From: JBCCRH01 sp039208045
GTDB lineage: Bacteria; Bacteroidota; Bacteroidia; Chitinophagales; Saprospiraceae
NCBI GenBank assembly: GCA_039208045.1
Contig: JBCCRH010000212.1
Location: 1 to 10,224, forward strand
Length of the DNA stretch: 10,224 nucleotides
Direction of reading: 5' to 3'
Under the pieces are notes generated by a model, which saw only the letters and a program-made list of their open reading frames with translations, was not told the origin of the DNA and did not search any database. Below, one piece after another: positions 1-7,654 of the stretch. Within the stretch, counting starts at the first letter, position 1, and every line of letters begins with the position of its first letter. A program made the position numbers and the translations under genes.

Positions 1-76
1 AAATGAAAACAGTACATTTAAAGTTAGAAACAAGTCTGATGCACAAGTTACATAAATTAGTCTTCTATCTGACTAT

Positions 77-1975
77 TTGAACCACTACAATCTCCATACC
101 GCCCTCCAACGCCCCCAAAGCGTACGCAAGCTATTCCTCAACCATCAGCAGTTGACGGAATGGCCCCAGGAGATCATGCAATTGCAGCAACTGGAGGTGT
201 TGGATGTGAGCCATAATCAGTTGGTGGAGGTGCCGGAGTGGCTGGGAGAACTGCCTCGCTTGCAGCGATTGGTGGTTTCGCATAATCCGATTCGGTTACT
301 TCCTGCTACGATTCAGTATTGGAGCAGCTTAGAGCAGTTGGAAGTCGATCATGCTGTGCTTAGGGAGTTACCTGTGCTGCCTAGTAGTTTGCGGTCGCTT
401 TCGCTAAAATACAACCACTTGCGGGAACTACCGGAGCACTTGGGGGAGTTAGGGGGACTTCAGATGTTGTGGTTGAGCCATAATGAAGTTACTAAATTGC
501 CGAATACTTTGGTTCGATGTAAGGCACTGGTGGGGCTGCATGTCGATCATAATCGAATACAGCGCTTACCCAAAAAAATAGGGCAACTGGCGCAACTAGA
601 AGTGCTCCATGTAGAACATAATCGACTGGCAAAACTGCCGGAGGCAATAGGACAGCTTGAAGCACTGCGGCAGCTGAATGTATCGTATAATCGCTTAAAA
701 AGAATACCTCCAACGATCAGCAAATGTCGGCCGTTGCGGCAACTTTATGCAGCACATAATAAACTAGAGTACCTACCTCCATCTATAGTGCAGCTGAATT
801 GGCTGGCAAAGCTGGATGTATCACACAACCAACTCACGCGATTACCTGACGCGATCATCCAACTGCGACAACTCTTTCGGTTGGCGTGCCAACATAACGA
901 GTTGAAGCAGCTCCCTCCACTACCATCAAAGTTAGCGCATATTCAGCTGCAGCGAAATCAATTTCGGGAGTTTCCCAGTGCTCTGCTCCAGGCCCACTGG
1001 CTCCGCTCGATCAATTTATCGGGCAACCCCATCCCGCGCATTCCACCCGGCACTAGCCGATTACAACGCTTAGAAAGCCTTCAAATGCAAGGGTGCAACA
1101 TACAGCAATTTCAGCCCCAGCTGCTGCTCCTCGATCAGCTCACCAAACTGACAGGAGCCACGCCAGGCAAGTCCAAAAGCCGCTTTCGTCCTTTTATGAA
1201 TGCGTGCCGCAAACGAAAAATAGCAGATAACGATCGGTTAACACTCTATGCTTGGCTAGCGGGGCCCTCTGCTGCCCCTGTGCCCACCAAATTACTATTT
1301 GAATTGCTTCACTTCCGCCTGCCAGAGGCCCAGCTGAAAGCACGCAAAGCCCTTTTTGCAAACCAGCGGAACACACCAGCATCTCTAAAAACAGGAGCGG
1401 TGATCACCCTTTTAGGGAAAACCTATTTGGAATGGGCTAGCACGAAGACGCTGTTGTCCACCCACGGAATAGAACTCAATAAGCAGTTTTCCAAACGCAC
1501 CACGCACCTTCTAATTGGACGCTTACCCCCATTCCTACCAGAAATAGCCAGCCACAGCTACCCCAAATGGAGCGAACAACAATTTATCCAATGGCTCGAC
1601 CAACTACCAGAGCGACATTTGGCGAAAGCCCAACCCAATCAACTCGCTCATTTGCGTAAGCTGCTTCTCCATGAGGAGGCAAAGCATCAGCTCTTAGCCT
1701 TGCAGCTCTTGCGAGGAGGTGGAGTGCCCCATGCCTTACTAACAGACATCTATTTAGCGCAAGCTACCAGTTCCCATGCAGTGCTAAAAAAAGGACTGCG
1801 CCACTTATTGGCCTTATACCTAGATGACGCCACTTGGCAAGTATTGCAACAGCCTATCCAGTTTTCGTGGCAACCGATGAATAGAAAGCGTATGCAAGGC
1901 TACTTAAAGCGCTTATGCAAAAGTGGGGTATTGGATTACCAAAAGATTGTGCGCTTTTTAGAACAGAAAATATAA
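77..1975 (+). CDS. Leucine-rich-repeat protein with C-terminal BRCT-like domain
   Basis: The 632-residue product has no signal peptide or membrane segment, so it is probably cytoplasmic. Residues about 15-345 are a run of roughly 23-residue leucine-rich repeats of the LxxLxVSHNxLxxLP type, for example LEVLDVSHNQLVEVP near 39. This family usually serves as a protein-binding scaffold. Residues about 350-435 are basic and helical. Residues about 438-510 read like a BRCT domain: GAVITLLGKTYLEW, then a helix with STHGIELNKQFSKRTTHLLIG, then a WSEQQFIQWLDQL helix. The rest, to 632, is helical and unrecognised. The start is a TTG at 77. An in-frame stop at 53-55 and the lack of any ATG before residue 34, which lies inside the second repeat, support it. 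There is no clear Shine-Dalgarno site. The LRR call is firm. The BRCT call is by eye and moderately sure. The binding partner is unknown. Confidence 0.9.
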   Translation: MNHYNLHTALQRPQSVRKLFLNHQQLTEWPQEIMQLQQLEVLDVSHNQLVEVPEWLGELPRLQRLVVSHNPIRLLPATIQYWSSLEQLEVDHAVLRELPVLPSSLRSLSLKYNHLRELPEHLGELGGLQMLWLSHNEVTKLPNTLVRCKALVGLHVDHNRIQRLPKKIGQLAQLEVLHVEHNRLAKLPEAIGQLEALRQLNVSYNRLKRIPPTISKCRPLRQLYAAHNKLEYLPPSIVQLNWLAKLDVSHNQLTRLPDAIIQLRQLFRLACQHNELKQLPPLPSKLAHIQLQRNQFREFPSALLQAHWLRSINLSGNPIPRIPPGTSRLQRLESLQMQGCNIQQFQPQLLLLDQLTKLTGATPGKSKSRFRPFMNACRKRKIADNDRLTLYAWLAGPSAAPVPTKLLFELLHFRLPEAQLKARKALFANQRNTPASLKTGAVITLLGKTYLEWASTKTLLSTHGIELNKQFSKRTTHLLIGRLPPFLPEIASHSYPKWSEQQFIQWLDQLPERHLAKAQPNQLAHLRKLLLHEEAKHQLLALQLLRGGGVPHALLTDIYLAQATSSHAVLKKGLRHLLALYLDDATWQVLQQPIQFSWQPMNRKRMQGYLKRLCKSGVLDYQKIVRFLEQKI

Positions 1976-1999
1976 AAAGATAACATAAATATGACTTTT

Positions 2000-2023
2000 T
2001 GCCAAGTTTGAGTCAGCTTGGCA
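2000..2023. other. 7-bp hairpin downstream of the LRR gene
   Basis: TGCCAAG (2000-2006) and CTTGGCA (2017-2023) are perfect inverted repeats around a 10-nt loop. A run of T lies on the 5' side, and no T tract follows on either strand, so this is not a canonical terminator. It could stabilise the 3' end of the LRR transcript or bind a regulator. The pairing is seen; the role is unknown. Confidence 0.5.
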
Positions 2024-2042
2024 CTCTCCTCTTGGATAAGCT

Positions 2043-2070
2043 ACCGTCAATTGGTAGATTAACGGTTTTT
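2043..2070 (+). terminator. Possible intrinsic terminator after the LRR gene
   Basis: CCGTCAAT (2044-2051) pairs with ATTAACGG (2058-2065) with one C/A mismatch around the loop TGGTAG, and TTTTT (2066-2070) follows at once. This is a reasonable rho-independent terminator for the LRR gene, about 70 nt after its stop codon. It lies just 28 nt before the next start, so it may instead shape the leader of the beta-propeller gene. Confidence 0.45.
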
Positions 2071-2098
2071 AACGCTCAACAATTAAAACTCTGATGTT

Positions 2099-3823
2099 AT
2101 GCAAACGAAAACTTTTGCTTGGTTACTCCTTTTTATCTCCACCATTGGTCACAGTCAAATTACTGACTTCGAATGGGCAGGCCTTACTGTAGGAGTCAAT
2201 ACCAACCGGCCTAGTATCATTCATGTCGATCCATCCGAAAATATTTATACCGCCGGACGCTTTGATGGTAATATACGATATATCGCTCCTGATGGAACCA
2301 CTAGTCTCGCAATTGGTGGAGCCGATAATCTGTTCATCCAGAAAGTAGATGCAGCTGGTAACCTATCCTGGCTCCGACAAATCAATAGCGTCGATTTTTC
2401 GAGTACCGAAGACATTTTGACTGATTCGGAAGGTAACCTCTATGTAGGAGGAGAATTTACCAACCGAATTTCACTTGAGGGGGATGGCTTTGAGCCTATG
2501 GTGAGTCAGGGCCCTCGAAATTCTTTTTTGGTGAAGTTTGATGTAGATGGTAATCCAGTATGGCAATTGAACTTTGGCAATGAAAATCGGTCGACTATTG
2601 AAGCGATGGCAGTTGACCAAGAAGATGCCATCTATGTGCTAGGTGAATTTGAGGGGGTGCTCGAATTTGATGCACAGAATCCTACCATTACACTAGACGC
2701 CGGGGATACCTGGGCGTCGTTTATTGCCAAATATGATAGCGATGGGAATGTGCTTTGGGCGAGAACCTATACGGCAACTGCTAGCGAGGGGAGTGGGCCG
2801 ATTGATGCAGTGATTAATGAGCAGAATCAATTGGTAGTAGTAGGGGCTTTTAGAGAAAGCATCACCTTTCTATCGAGTGCACTGGAAGCAACGTTTAGCA
2901 CCATGCAAGATGCAGTTGATGGCTATATGCTGAAGTTTGATTTGGATCAAGATGGCCTGCTTATTGCTGCTCATGAAGTAGGCGATGTACTGTCGGGGCA
3001 AGTATCGATGAATGGGGTAGCTACTGATGCTATGGGAAATATCTATGTCGAATGCTTCTTTTCGGGGGCCTTAGCTTTTGATAATGGGGTGGTGGTCGAA
3101 GAATTTGAAGCTACGCTGCCCAATAGTTTGGTCGTTAAGTTTGATGTGGATGGGGAAGTTAATTGGATCAAACAATTTGAGGCGCTGGATGAACTAGGCC
3201 GAGTAACCACTGGAGATATTGAAGTGGATGAGGCTGGAAATGTGGTACTAGTAGGAGGATTTACAGGTCGAGTAGATTTCGATCTCTCCCCAGACAATAG
3301 CTTTGAGCTAAATGCAGATGATGGCACGAATAATAATGTCAAACATTTCATCACCTACCTTTCTCCAGAGGGCGAATGGATCAATACGTACCAATATGCA
3401 GGAGAGGGAGCCTACACTTTTGGTGGAGTAGTAGCTGTCCAAGCAGAACATGTGTATATAGCAGGTGGTTATGCGCGCACGATCGATATCAATCCGCTGC
3501 CAGATGTTACTCAGACAGTCATGACCGAAAACGCGGGGGATGCTTACTTAATAAAGCTTCAGTACGATGTGCCGGTATCTATTCCAGTAGTTGCGCCCGA
3601 ATCGTCCTTGTCTATTTTTCCGAATCCCACACGTGATCAGGTGACCCTTATGCACCTATCGATTGAAGGGCCTTATCGTTTGATGAATACTTTAGGGCAA
3701 GTGGTGCAATCGGGTTGGTTGGCGCCTGCTGGGCAAACAGAGCTGTCACTACATGCACTGGGGGCTGGAATCTATTGGCTACGTACACGTACGCATGTTG
3801 CAATCCCCATTATAAAATACTAA
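2099..3823 (+). CDS. Secreted seven-bladed beta-propeller protein with T9SS sorting domain
   Basis: The 574-residue product starts with a signal peptide (MQTKTFAWLLLFISTIGHSQ) cleaved about residue 20. The body repeats two linked motifs: an NxYxxGxF-type strand pair and a KxDxxGNxxW strand. The first occurs near residues 48, 112, 176, 243, 313, 380 and 450, seven times at 60-70-residue spacing. The second occurs near 80, 145, 210, 278, 346 and 419, with a last shortened copy at 483. This fits an SBBP-type seven-bladed propeller closed between its N and C ends. Residues about 502-574 are a T9SS type A sorting domain beginning SLSIFPNPTRDQVTL, which in this family directs outer-membrane export and is removed or anchored at the surface. 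The ATG at 2099 precedes a classic signal peptide; no Shine-Dalgarno is evident, only an A-rich stretch. The stop overlaps the convergent deiminase gene. The ligand is unknown. Confidence 0.92.
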   Translation: MQTKTFAWLLLFISTIGHSQITDFEWAGLTVGVNTNRPSIIHVDPSENIYTAGRFDGNIRYIAPDGTTSLAIGGADNLFIQKVDAAGNLSWLRQINSVDFSSTEDILTDSEGNLYVGGEFTNRISLEGDGFEPMVSQGPRNSFLVKFDVDGNPVWQLNFGNENRSTIEAMAVDQEDAIYVLGEFEGVLEFDAQNPTITLDAGDTWASFIAKYDSDGNVLWARTYTATASEGSGPIDAVINEQNQLVVVGAFRESITFLSSALEATFSTMQDAVDGYMLKFDLDQDGLLIAAHEVGDVLSGQVSMNGVATDAMGNIYVECFFSGALAFDNGVVVEEFEATLPNSLVVKFDVDGEVNWIKQFEALDELGRVTTGDIEVDEAGNVVLVGGFTGRVDFDLSPDNSFELNADDGTNNNVKHFITYLSPEGEWINTYQYAGEGAYTFGGVVAVQAEHVYIAGGYARTIDINPLPDVTQTVMTENAGDAYLIKLQYDVPVSIPVVAPESSLSIFPNPTRDQVTLMHLSIEGPYRLMNTLGQVVQSGWLAPAGQTELSLHALGAGIYWLRTRTHVAIPIIKY

Positions 3824-6306
3824 TGCTGCACCACAAACGTATGATGGTATACCTCCTCCTTACTCAAAATATTTAAGAGGTACGTACCATTTGGCAGCAT
3901 GCTAATATCCAAACTAAAGCGTTGGGCACTACTCACAAAGGACAGGGTAGTGTCCAATAGTTTTTTGCCCTGTGCATCGTGTACGTTCGCCATAAATTGG
4001 GTGGGGCTTTCGCCCAAAATTTCGATATGGAGGTGGCGCTGGGTAGGGTTAGGGAAAATGTTGAATTGGTAGTCCTGTAGCTTTGGGGTAGTGGGGATAG
4101 TCGCAACAGTAGAATTGGTAAATTCAATATTATCCAAGTAGAGCATATTGCCATTAAATCCAGCATTTTCAAAGGCAACGGTGATTTGCTGGCCTGCAAA
4201 GGCACTCAAATCAACGATTTCACTTCGCCACGCTTCGCAGGAGGTGGGTAAGAAGAAGTTGTTGCTTGGAGTAGTGGTAGCCAGCACTGGCCCTGTTTTG
4301 CTATAAACAATCGTTTTATTACCTATACAGTCCGTTACATTTATTTGGAGTCGATCTTCTCGCATGGTGCTACTATTCAAGGCATAAGCTACATCAAATT
4401 GGAGCTGTAGATCATCCACCGCACTCAAATCGAGGCGTGTCTGGAGCAAGTCGCTAGTGCCCCAGGTTTTTTGGGAGTAATTATTTAGCCGCAAGGCACC
4501 CCCGCCACAGGTACTCAGCTCAACGAGCTCCCAGAAAGCCTCATCCTTTGTTGGATTGATAATTTCCCACGAGGGGTGTAGCTCTTCTTCGAAGTCTTCG
4601 GAGAATGGGGTAGCCCCCTTGCCCAAAACTGTCACTGCCTGTTCGAGCGTCTTGGTGGTACTGCCAAAATCGTTGCTGATTTGTAGGCTAACTGGATAAG
4701 TACCCGCTTCCTCGTAGGCAATCATAGGGTTGGGCACTGTAGCAGTAGCTGGCGTACCACCAGGGAAGGACCAGCTCCAGCTTTCTACTGCCCCATCTGA
4801 ATAATTGGCAAACTGCACCATGTTTCCCTCACATACTTCGCTTGTAGCTAGCGCAAAGTCAGCATTAAGTGGAGTAGTGGCAGCTCTGACTGTAAAGGAA
4901 TAGTACCCTTCCGGGGCAGGCATAGGCCGCTCTTGCACCTTGCCGGATAAGGCGGTCGCCGAAATATAATACTGCACCTCGCTTCCTACCGGCTGGGGAG
5001 GGATGCCACCGCCCCAAAGGTGATCTTCTGTAGAAATTGGAAATAGAGGCAGGCTAGTAAACTGCTCGGTTCCGACCAAGCGGTAGTGCAGCATAGCACT
5101 GATAATTCCAGAGCGGTGTCTAATCTTAGCCATCACCGGATAAGGCGTAGTCGTACGGTACGTATCTCTTAGTTTTGCATGCGCCATCCATAGCGGGTCA
5201 GAATGCCCAATCAATTTCGTAATGCAATGCACCGCCCCTACCTGCGGAATAATTGGGTTGCAGTTGATTCCCACTACCTTGTAGCCGGGGAGTTCACTTT
5301 CGTAAATGGCCAGGGCGAGGCTATCAAGCGGGTGATCGTAGGTAGGGACTAAAATGGTATTATTGATAAACAACGAATTCGTGTAGGTGCGATAGCAACC
5401 AAAAGCGCGATTCGTATTGCGGCAAGGGAAGGCACTTTCTTCATCTGGGTAATTTCCAAATCGATCGGGCGGCATAGGGATACGAACGATACGGTAAGGA
5501 TTGCCAAAAGGCGTTTCCAGTGTGGCAAGTATGCGCTGGATATTTGCTTCAATCTGCGGCCCATCCGCTACCCCTTCTGGATACTCCCCTACTAATAGGG
5601 TTTCTTCATCTAGGAGGCGCATGTGCATATCCAAGTGGTGAATGCCATCATAGGGTAGCTTGGGCAGCTTGACATATTGTTGCGTCCCCAAATAATCCGC
5701 TGCAATCGCATCAATTTCATCTACTGTTTTGCCTGGGTTTTCATCGAGCACCAGATCAGAAGAAAAAGCAGTACCCATGCCATCCACTAAGTAATTTCCA
5801 CCAGCATGTACCCAATCAAAGGGCACTTCGGTAGCTTCATACAGCTCCATATCCAAGTAGCTCGCAATAGCCTGCGGCAGGGTATCATCCGCCACTCTGG
5901 TGGGTCGATTATAAATCCAGTCAATCAGCGTTCTAGACTCCACATCACGCGTATACACCGTCCAAGGCCCATAATCTCGAATCCAGATGGTATTAAACGG
6001 CCGGTTTAGCAATTGTACACGGTCTAGCGAAATGTTTGCCGTGGTCAAGTGTGCACTCACCAGCGCTGGATTATCAGTAATAATAATGACTTGGCACTCT
6101 TCCACTGCATGGCGCACAATCTCTGTCAGCACCGTTGGCACTGCCGTCCAGGTAATTACTACTGCTTCTACCTCTTCCCATTCGGCCATGGTGCGCACGG
6201 GCTCGGCGGGCGGGTTTGGGATGGCTAGTAGGGTGGGGTCTTGGCCATTGAGCGGTAGGGTGCTTATGGCGAAGAGGAGGAGGAGGGGGGCTGGGATAAG
6301 TTTCAT
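3820..6306 (-). CDS. Secreted PAD/agmatine-deiminase-family protein with PKD, jelly-roll and T9SS domains
   Basis: The 828-residue product starts with a signal peptide (about 1-21). Residues about 30-375 are a PAD_porph/agmatine deiminase domain. D111 lies in WIRDYGPW, H224 and D226 in GIHHLDMHM, and C361 in GAVHCITKLIG; these match the catalytic Asp, His-x-Asp and nucleophilic Cys of the family. Known members turn agmatine into N-carbamoylputrescine or, in Porphyromonas PPAD, peptidyl-arginine into citrulline. Export favours a peptidyl-arginine-type substrate (inference). R134 and R137 lie near the spacing of PPAD's carboxylate-binding arginines, and N310 near its conserved Asn. Then follow an Ig-like stretch (about 380-475), a PKD domain (about 481-562, SWSFPGGTPATATVPNP), a jelly-roll region (about 568-732, ending LYLDNIEF) and a T9SS type A domain (about 747-828, FNIFPNPTQRHLHIEI). 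It starts 21 bp after the nuclease gene and may share its transcript. The 3' end overlaps the convergent gene by 4 bp. Confidence 0.92.
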   Translation of the reverse strand: MKLIPAPLLLLFAISTLPLNGQDPTLLAIPNPPAEPVRTMAEWEEVEAVVITWTAVPTVLTEIVRHAVEECQVIIITDNPALVSAHLTTANISLDRVQLLNRPFNTIWIRDYGPWTVYTRDVESRTLIDWIYNRPTRVADDTLPQAIASYLDMELYEATEVPFDWVHAGGNYLVDGMGTAFSSDLVLDENPGKTVDEIDAIAADYLGTQQYVKLPKLPYDGIHHLDMHMRLLDEETLLVGEYPEGVADGPQIEANIQRILATLETPFGNPYRIVRIPMPPDRFGNYPDEESAFPCRNTNRAFGCYRTYTNSLFINNTILVPTYDHPLDSLALAIYESELPGYKVVGINCNPIIPQVGAVHCITKLIGHSDPLWMAHAKLRDTYRTTTPYPVMAKIRHRSGIISAMLHYRLVGTEQFTSLPLFPISTEDHLWGGGIPPQPVGSEVQYYISATALSGKVQERPMPAPEGYYSFTVRAATTPLNADFALATSEVCEGNMVQFANYSDGAVESWSWSFPGGTPATATVPNPMIAYEEAGTYPVSLQISNDFGSTTKTLEQAVTVLGKGATPFSEDFEEELHPSWEIINPTKDEAFWELVELSTCGGGALRLNNYSQKTWGTSDLLQTRLDLSAVDDLQLQFDVAYALNSSTMREDRLQINVTDCIGNKTIVYSKTGPVLATTTPSNNFFLPTSCEAWRSEIVDLSAFAGQQITVAFENAGFNGNMLYLDNIEFTNSTVATIPTTPKLQDYQFNIFPNPTQRHLHIEILGESPTQFMANVHDAQGKKLLDTTLSFVSSAQRFSLDISMLPNGTYLLNILSKEEVYHHTFVVQH

Positions 6307-6327
6307 GAGCTGGTATTTTAAACGCTT

Positions 6328-7353
6328 TCATGAAGAAGGATGATTGCCATTCTTCAGCCTTTCTTTTATGGATTCAGGTGAGGGTAGGCTATCCTTTAGG
6401 TCTTCTGGTAGCTGACTAATCAATTGATATTCAGAAACCCCCATTGGTTTATTGCTATTTCGTAGAGTATATTCCACTTCAAGCACATCCTTTTCAGCAC
6501 ATAGTATGATTCCGATAGAAGGGTTTTCTCTAGGCAGTCGCACTTGCTCATCTAAAAGTTCTAAATAGAAGTTCATTTTTCCAGCGTATTCTGGTTTGAA
6601 GGAGCTGATCTTAAGATCGATAGCAATTAGGCAATTGAGCTTTCTATGAAAAAACAACAAATCTATACGGTACTGTTTTTCCTTCAAGGTTACCACATAC
6701 TGGCTTCCTATAAAAGTAAAGCCATAGCCTAATTCGAGTAGAAATGCTTGAAGCTGTTGTAGCAATCGCTTTTCTAGGTCCCGTTCTAGCATTACCTCAT
6801 CGATGCCCAAAAATTCCAAAGAATAGGTGTTCTTAATAGTTTCTTCTGCTTGTTCTGCAATATGTTCGGGGAGCGTTTCCTTAAAATTGTGTTGTGGCAA
6901 TTGTAATTGCCGCTCATAGGCTTTAGCCTTTATCTGATTGAGCAACACATTTCTACTCCACTTGAACTGCTGAGTGGCTTGCAGATAATATTGCCGCTCT
7001 TGGGCCTCTTTAGCTCGCTGCATAATGAGTAAATGATGCCCCCAGGGAATTTCTGCGACAAGCTGTCGCAGATTTGGAAAATCCTTATATGTCTCATGAA
7101 ATCTGCGCATATCCCAAAGATTCCTAGCTGAAAATCCCGTTTGGTTTGGAAAAGAAGTTTTTAAATCTCTAGATAGGTCTTCTACTACACTTTTCCCCCA
7201 TCCATTCTTTTGCTGACTTTCCACAATATGTCTACCAATCTGCCAATAGACATCAATGAGTGCTCTATTGACTTGTTTGATAGCCTCCTGTTGGCCTGTT
7301 TGAATAGTAGTTTTTACAGTTGACAAGAGTTGCATATATGCTTTTCCTTTCAT
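6328..7353 (-). CDS. DUF1016/YhcG-family PD-(D/E)xK nuclease
   Basis: From the ATG at 7353 the product has 341 residues, close to the usual 340-380 of the family. The N-terminal half is the helical DUF1016_N region, with YWQIGRHIVE, GWGKSVVEDLSRDL, FSARNLWDMRRFHE and the family hallmark IPWGHH. The C-terminal half is the PD-(D/E)xK fold: YRIDLLFFHRKLNCLIAIDLK followed by FKPEYAGKMNFYL. Putative metal-binding residues are Asp231 and the D246-x-K248 pair; the family often has Glu at the first position of that pair. Members are predicted DNA nucleases, often found in defence or restriction-modification settings, but no such partner is visible here. A TTG nine bases upstream (7362) is a possible alternative start; ATG is preferred, with GGA placed about 5-6 nt before it. 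A perfect 8-bp palindrome sits in the codons for LRQLVA. Confidence 0.9.
   Translation of the reverse strand: MKGKAYMQLLSTVKTTIQTGQQEAIKQVNRALIDVYWQIGRHIVESQQKNGWGKSVVEDLSRDLKTSFPNQTGFSARNLWDMRRFHETYKDFPNLRQLVAEIPWGHHLLIMQRAKEAQERQYYLQATQQFKWSRNVLLNQIKAKAYERQLQLPQHNFKETLPEHIAEQAEETIKNTYSLEFLGIDEVMLERDLEKRLLQQLQAFLLELGYGFTFIGSQYVVTLKEKQYRIDLLFFHRKLNCLIAIDLKISSFKPEYAGKMNFYLELLDEQVRLPRENPSIGIILCAEKDVLEVEYTLRNSNKPMGVSEYQLISQLPEDLKDSLPSPESIKERLKNGNHPSS
7051..7082. repeat. 32-nt palindromic repeat, copy inside the nuclease gene
   Basis: Its core is CTGCGACA (7053-7060), the spacer AGC and TGTCGCAG (7064-7071), a perfect 8-bp inverted repeat, followed by ATTTGGAAAAT. On the coding (minus) strand it reads FPNLRQLVAE, just before the conserved IPWGHH motif. 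A second copy, 30 of 32 identical, lies at 7512-7543. The two differences are at paired stem positions, so the palindrome is kept. Confidence 0.75.
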
Positions 7354-7411
7354 TGAATCCAATGGGCTGTTAACGGATAGAGTAAGACATTACTAAAGTT
7401 ACAAAAAAAGG

Positions 7412-7483
7412 GGGTGGATGTTGTAAAAAAGTGATCTTCATCGGATTGCAAATCCGATGGGTACGTGCCAGGCTGGATGTTGT
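7412..7483. repeat. Small palindrome bounded by 13-nt direct repeats
   Basis: CATCGGATT (7439-7447), the loop GCA and AATCCGATG (7451-7459) form a perfect 9-bp hairpin. It sits between two near-identical 13-mers, GGGTGGATGTTGT (7412-7424) and GGCTGGATGTTGT (7471-7483). The layout resembles a tiny insertion between duplicated target sites, or a dispersed repeat unit. There is no coding potential I trust. Confidence 0.55.
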
Positions 7484-7511
7484 GAAGAGCAATTATTGAC
7501 TTGGGGTTAAA

Positions 7512-7543
7512 TTCTGCAACAAGCTGTTGCAGATTTGGAAAAT
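7512..7543. repeat. 32-nt palindromic repeat, intergenic copy
   Basis: Its core is CTGCAACA (7514-7521), AGC and TGTTGCAG (7525-7532), followed by ATTTGGAAAAT. It matches 7051-7082 at 30 of 32 positions. Read on the minus strand it gives FPNLQQLVAE in the same reading sense as the nuclease copy, after which the similarity stops. The rest of the 7354-7654 gap shows only the hairpin unit at 7412-7483 and no gene. Confidence 0.75.
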
Positions 7544-7654
7544 TATAATGTGATCGCTCCGTAAGGCTGTTAAGCACTTGTCAAAGCAGCTCGGTGGGGC
7601 ATCATAGGTGAGGAATATTGACTAACTAGAAGGTAACTTTAAAACTACAAGACC

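Noticed and set aside
3..80. Open frame reading MKTVHLKLETSLMHKLH up to a TGA that overlaps the TTG start of the LRR gene
   Set aside because: It may be the tail of a gene outside the window or a 25-codon leader, but the length is too short to support either.
6328..7353. Defence island around the DUF1016 nuclease
   Set aside because: No methylase, helicase, toxin-antitoxin pair or other defence gene lies in the window.
7350..7577. Minus-strand frame of 75 codons upstream of the nuclease
   Set aside because: It is made of the repeat units at 7412-7483 and 7512-7543, overlaps the nuclease start, and its likeness to the nuclease is confined to the 32-nt repeat.
7618..7641. TTG plus TAACTTTA as a complete promoter for the lipoprotein
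   Set aside because: The spacer is only 13 nt, too short for a Bacteroidota -33/-7 pair, and the -7 box lacks the final G.
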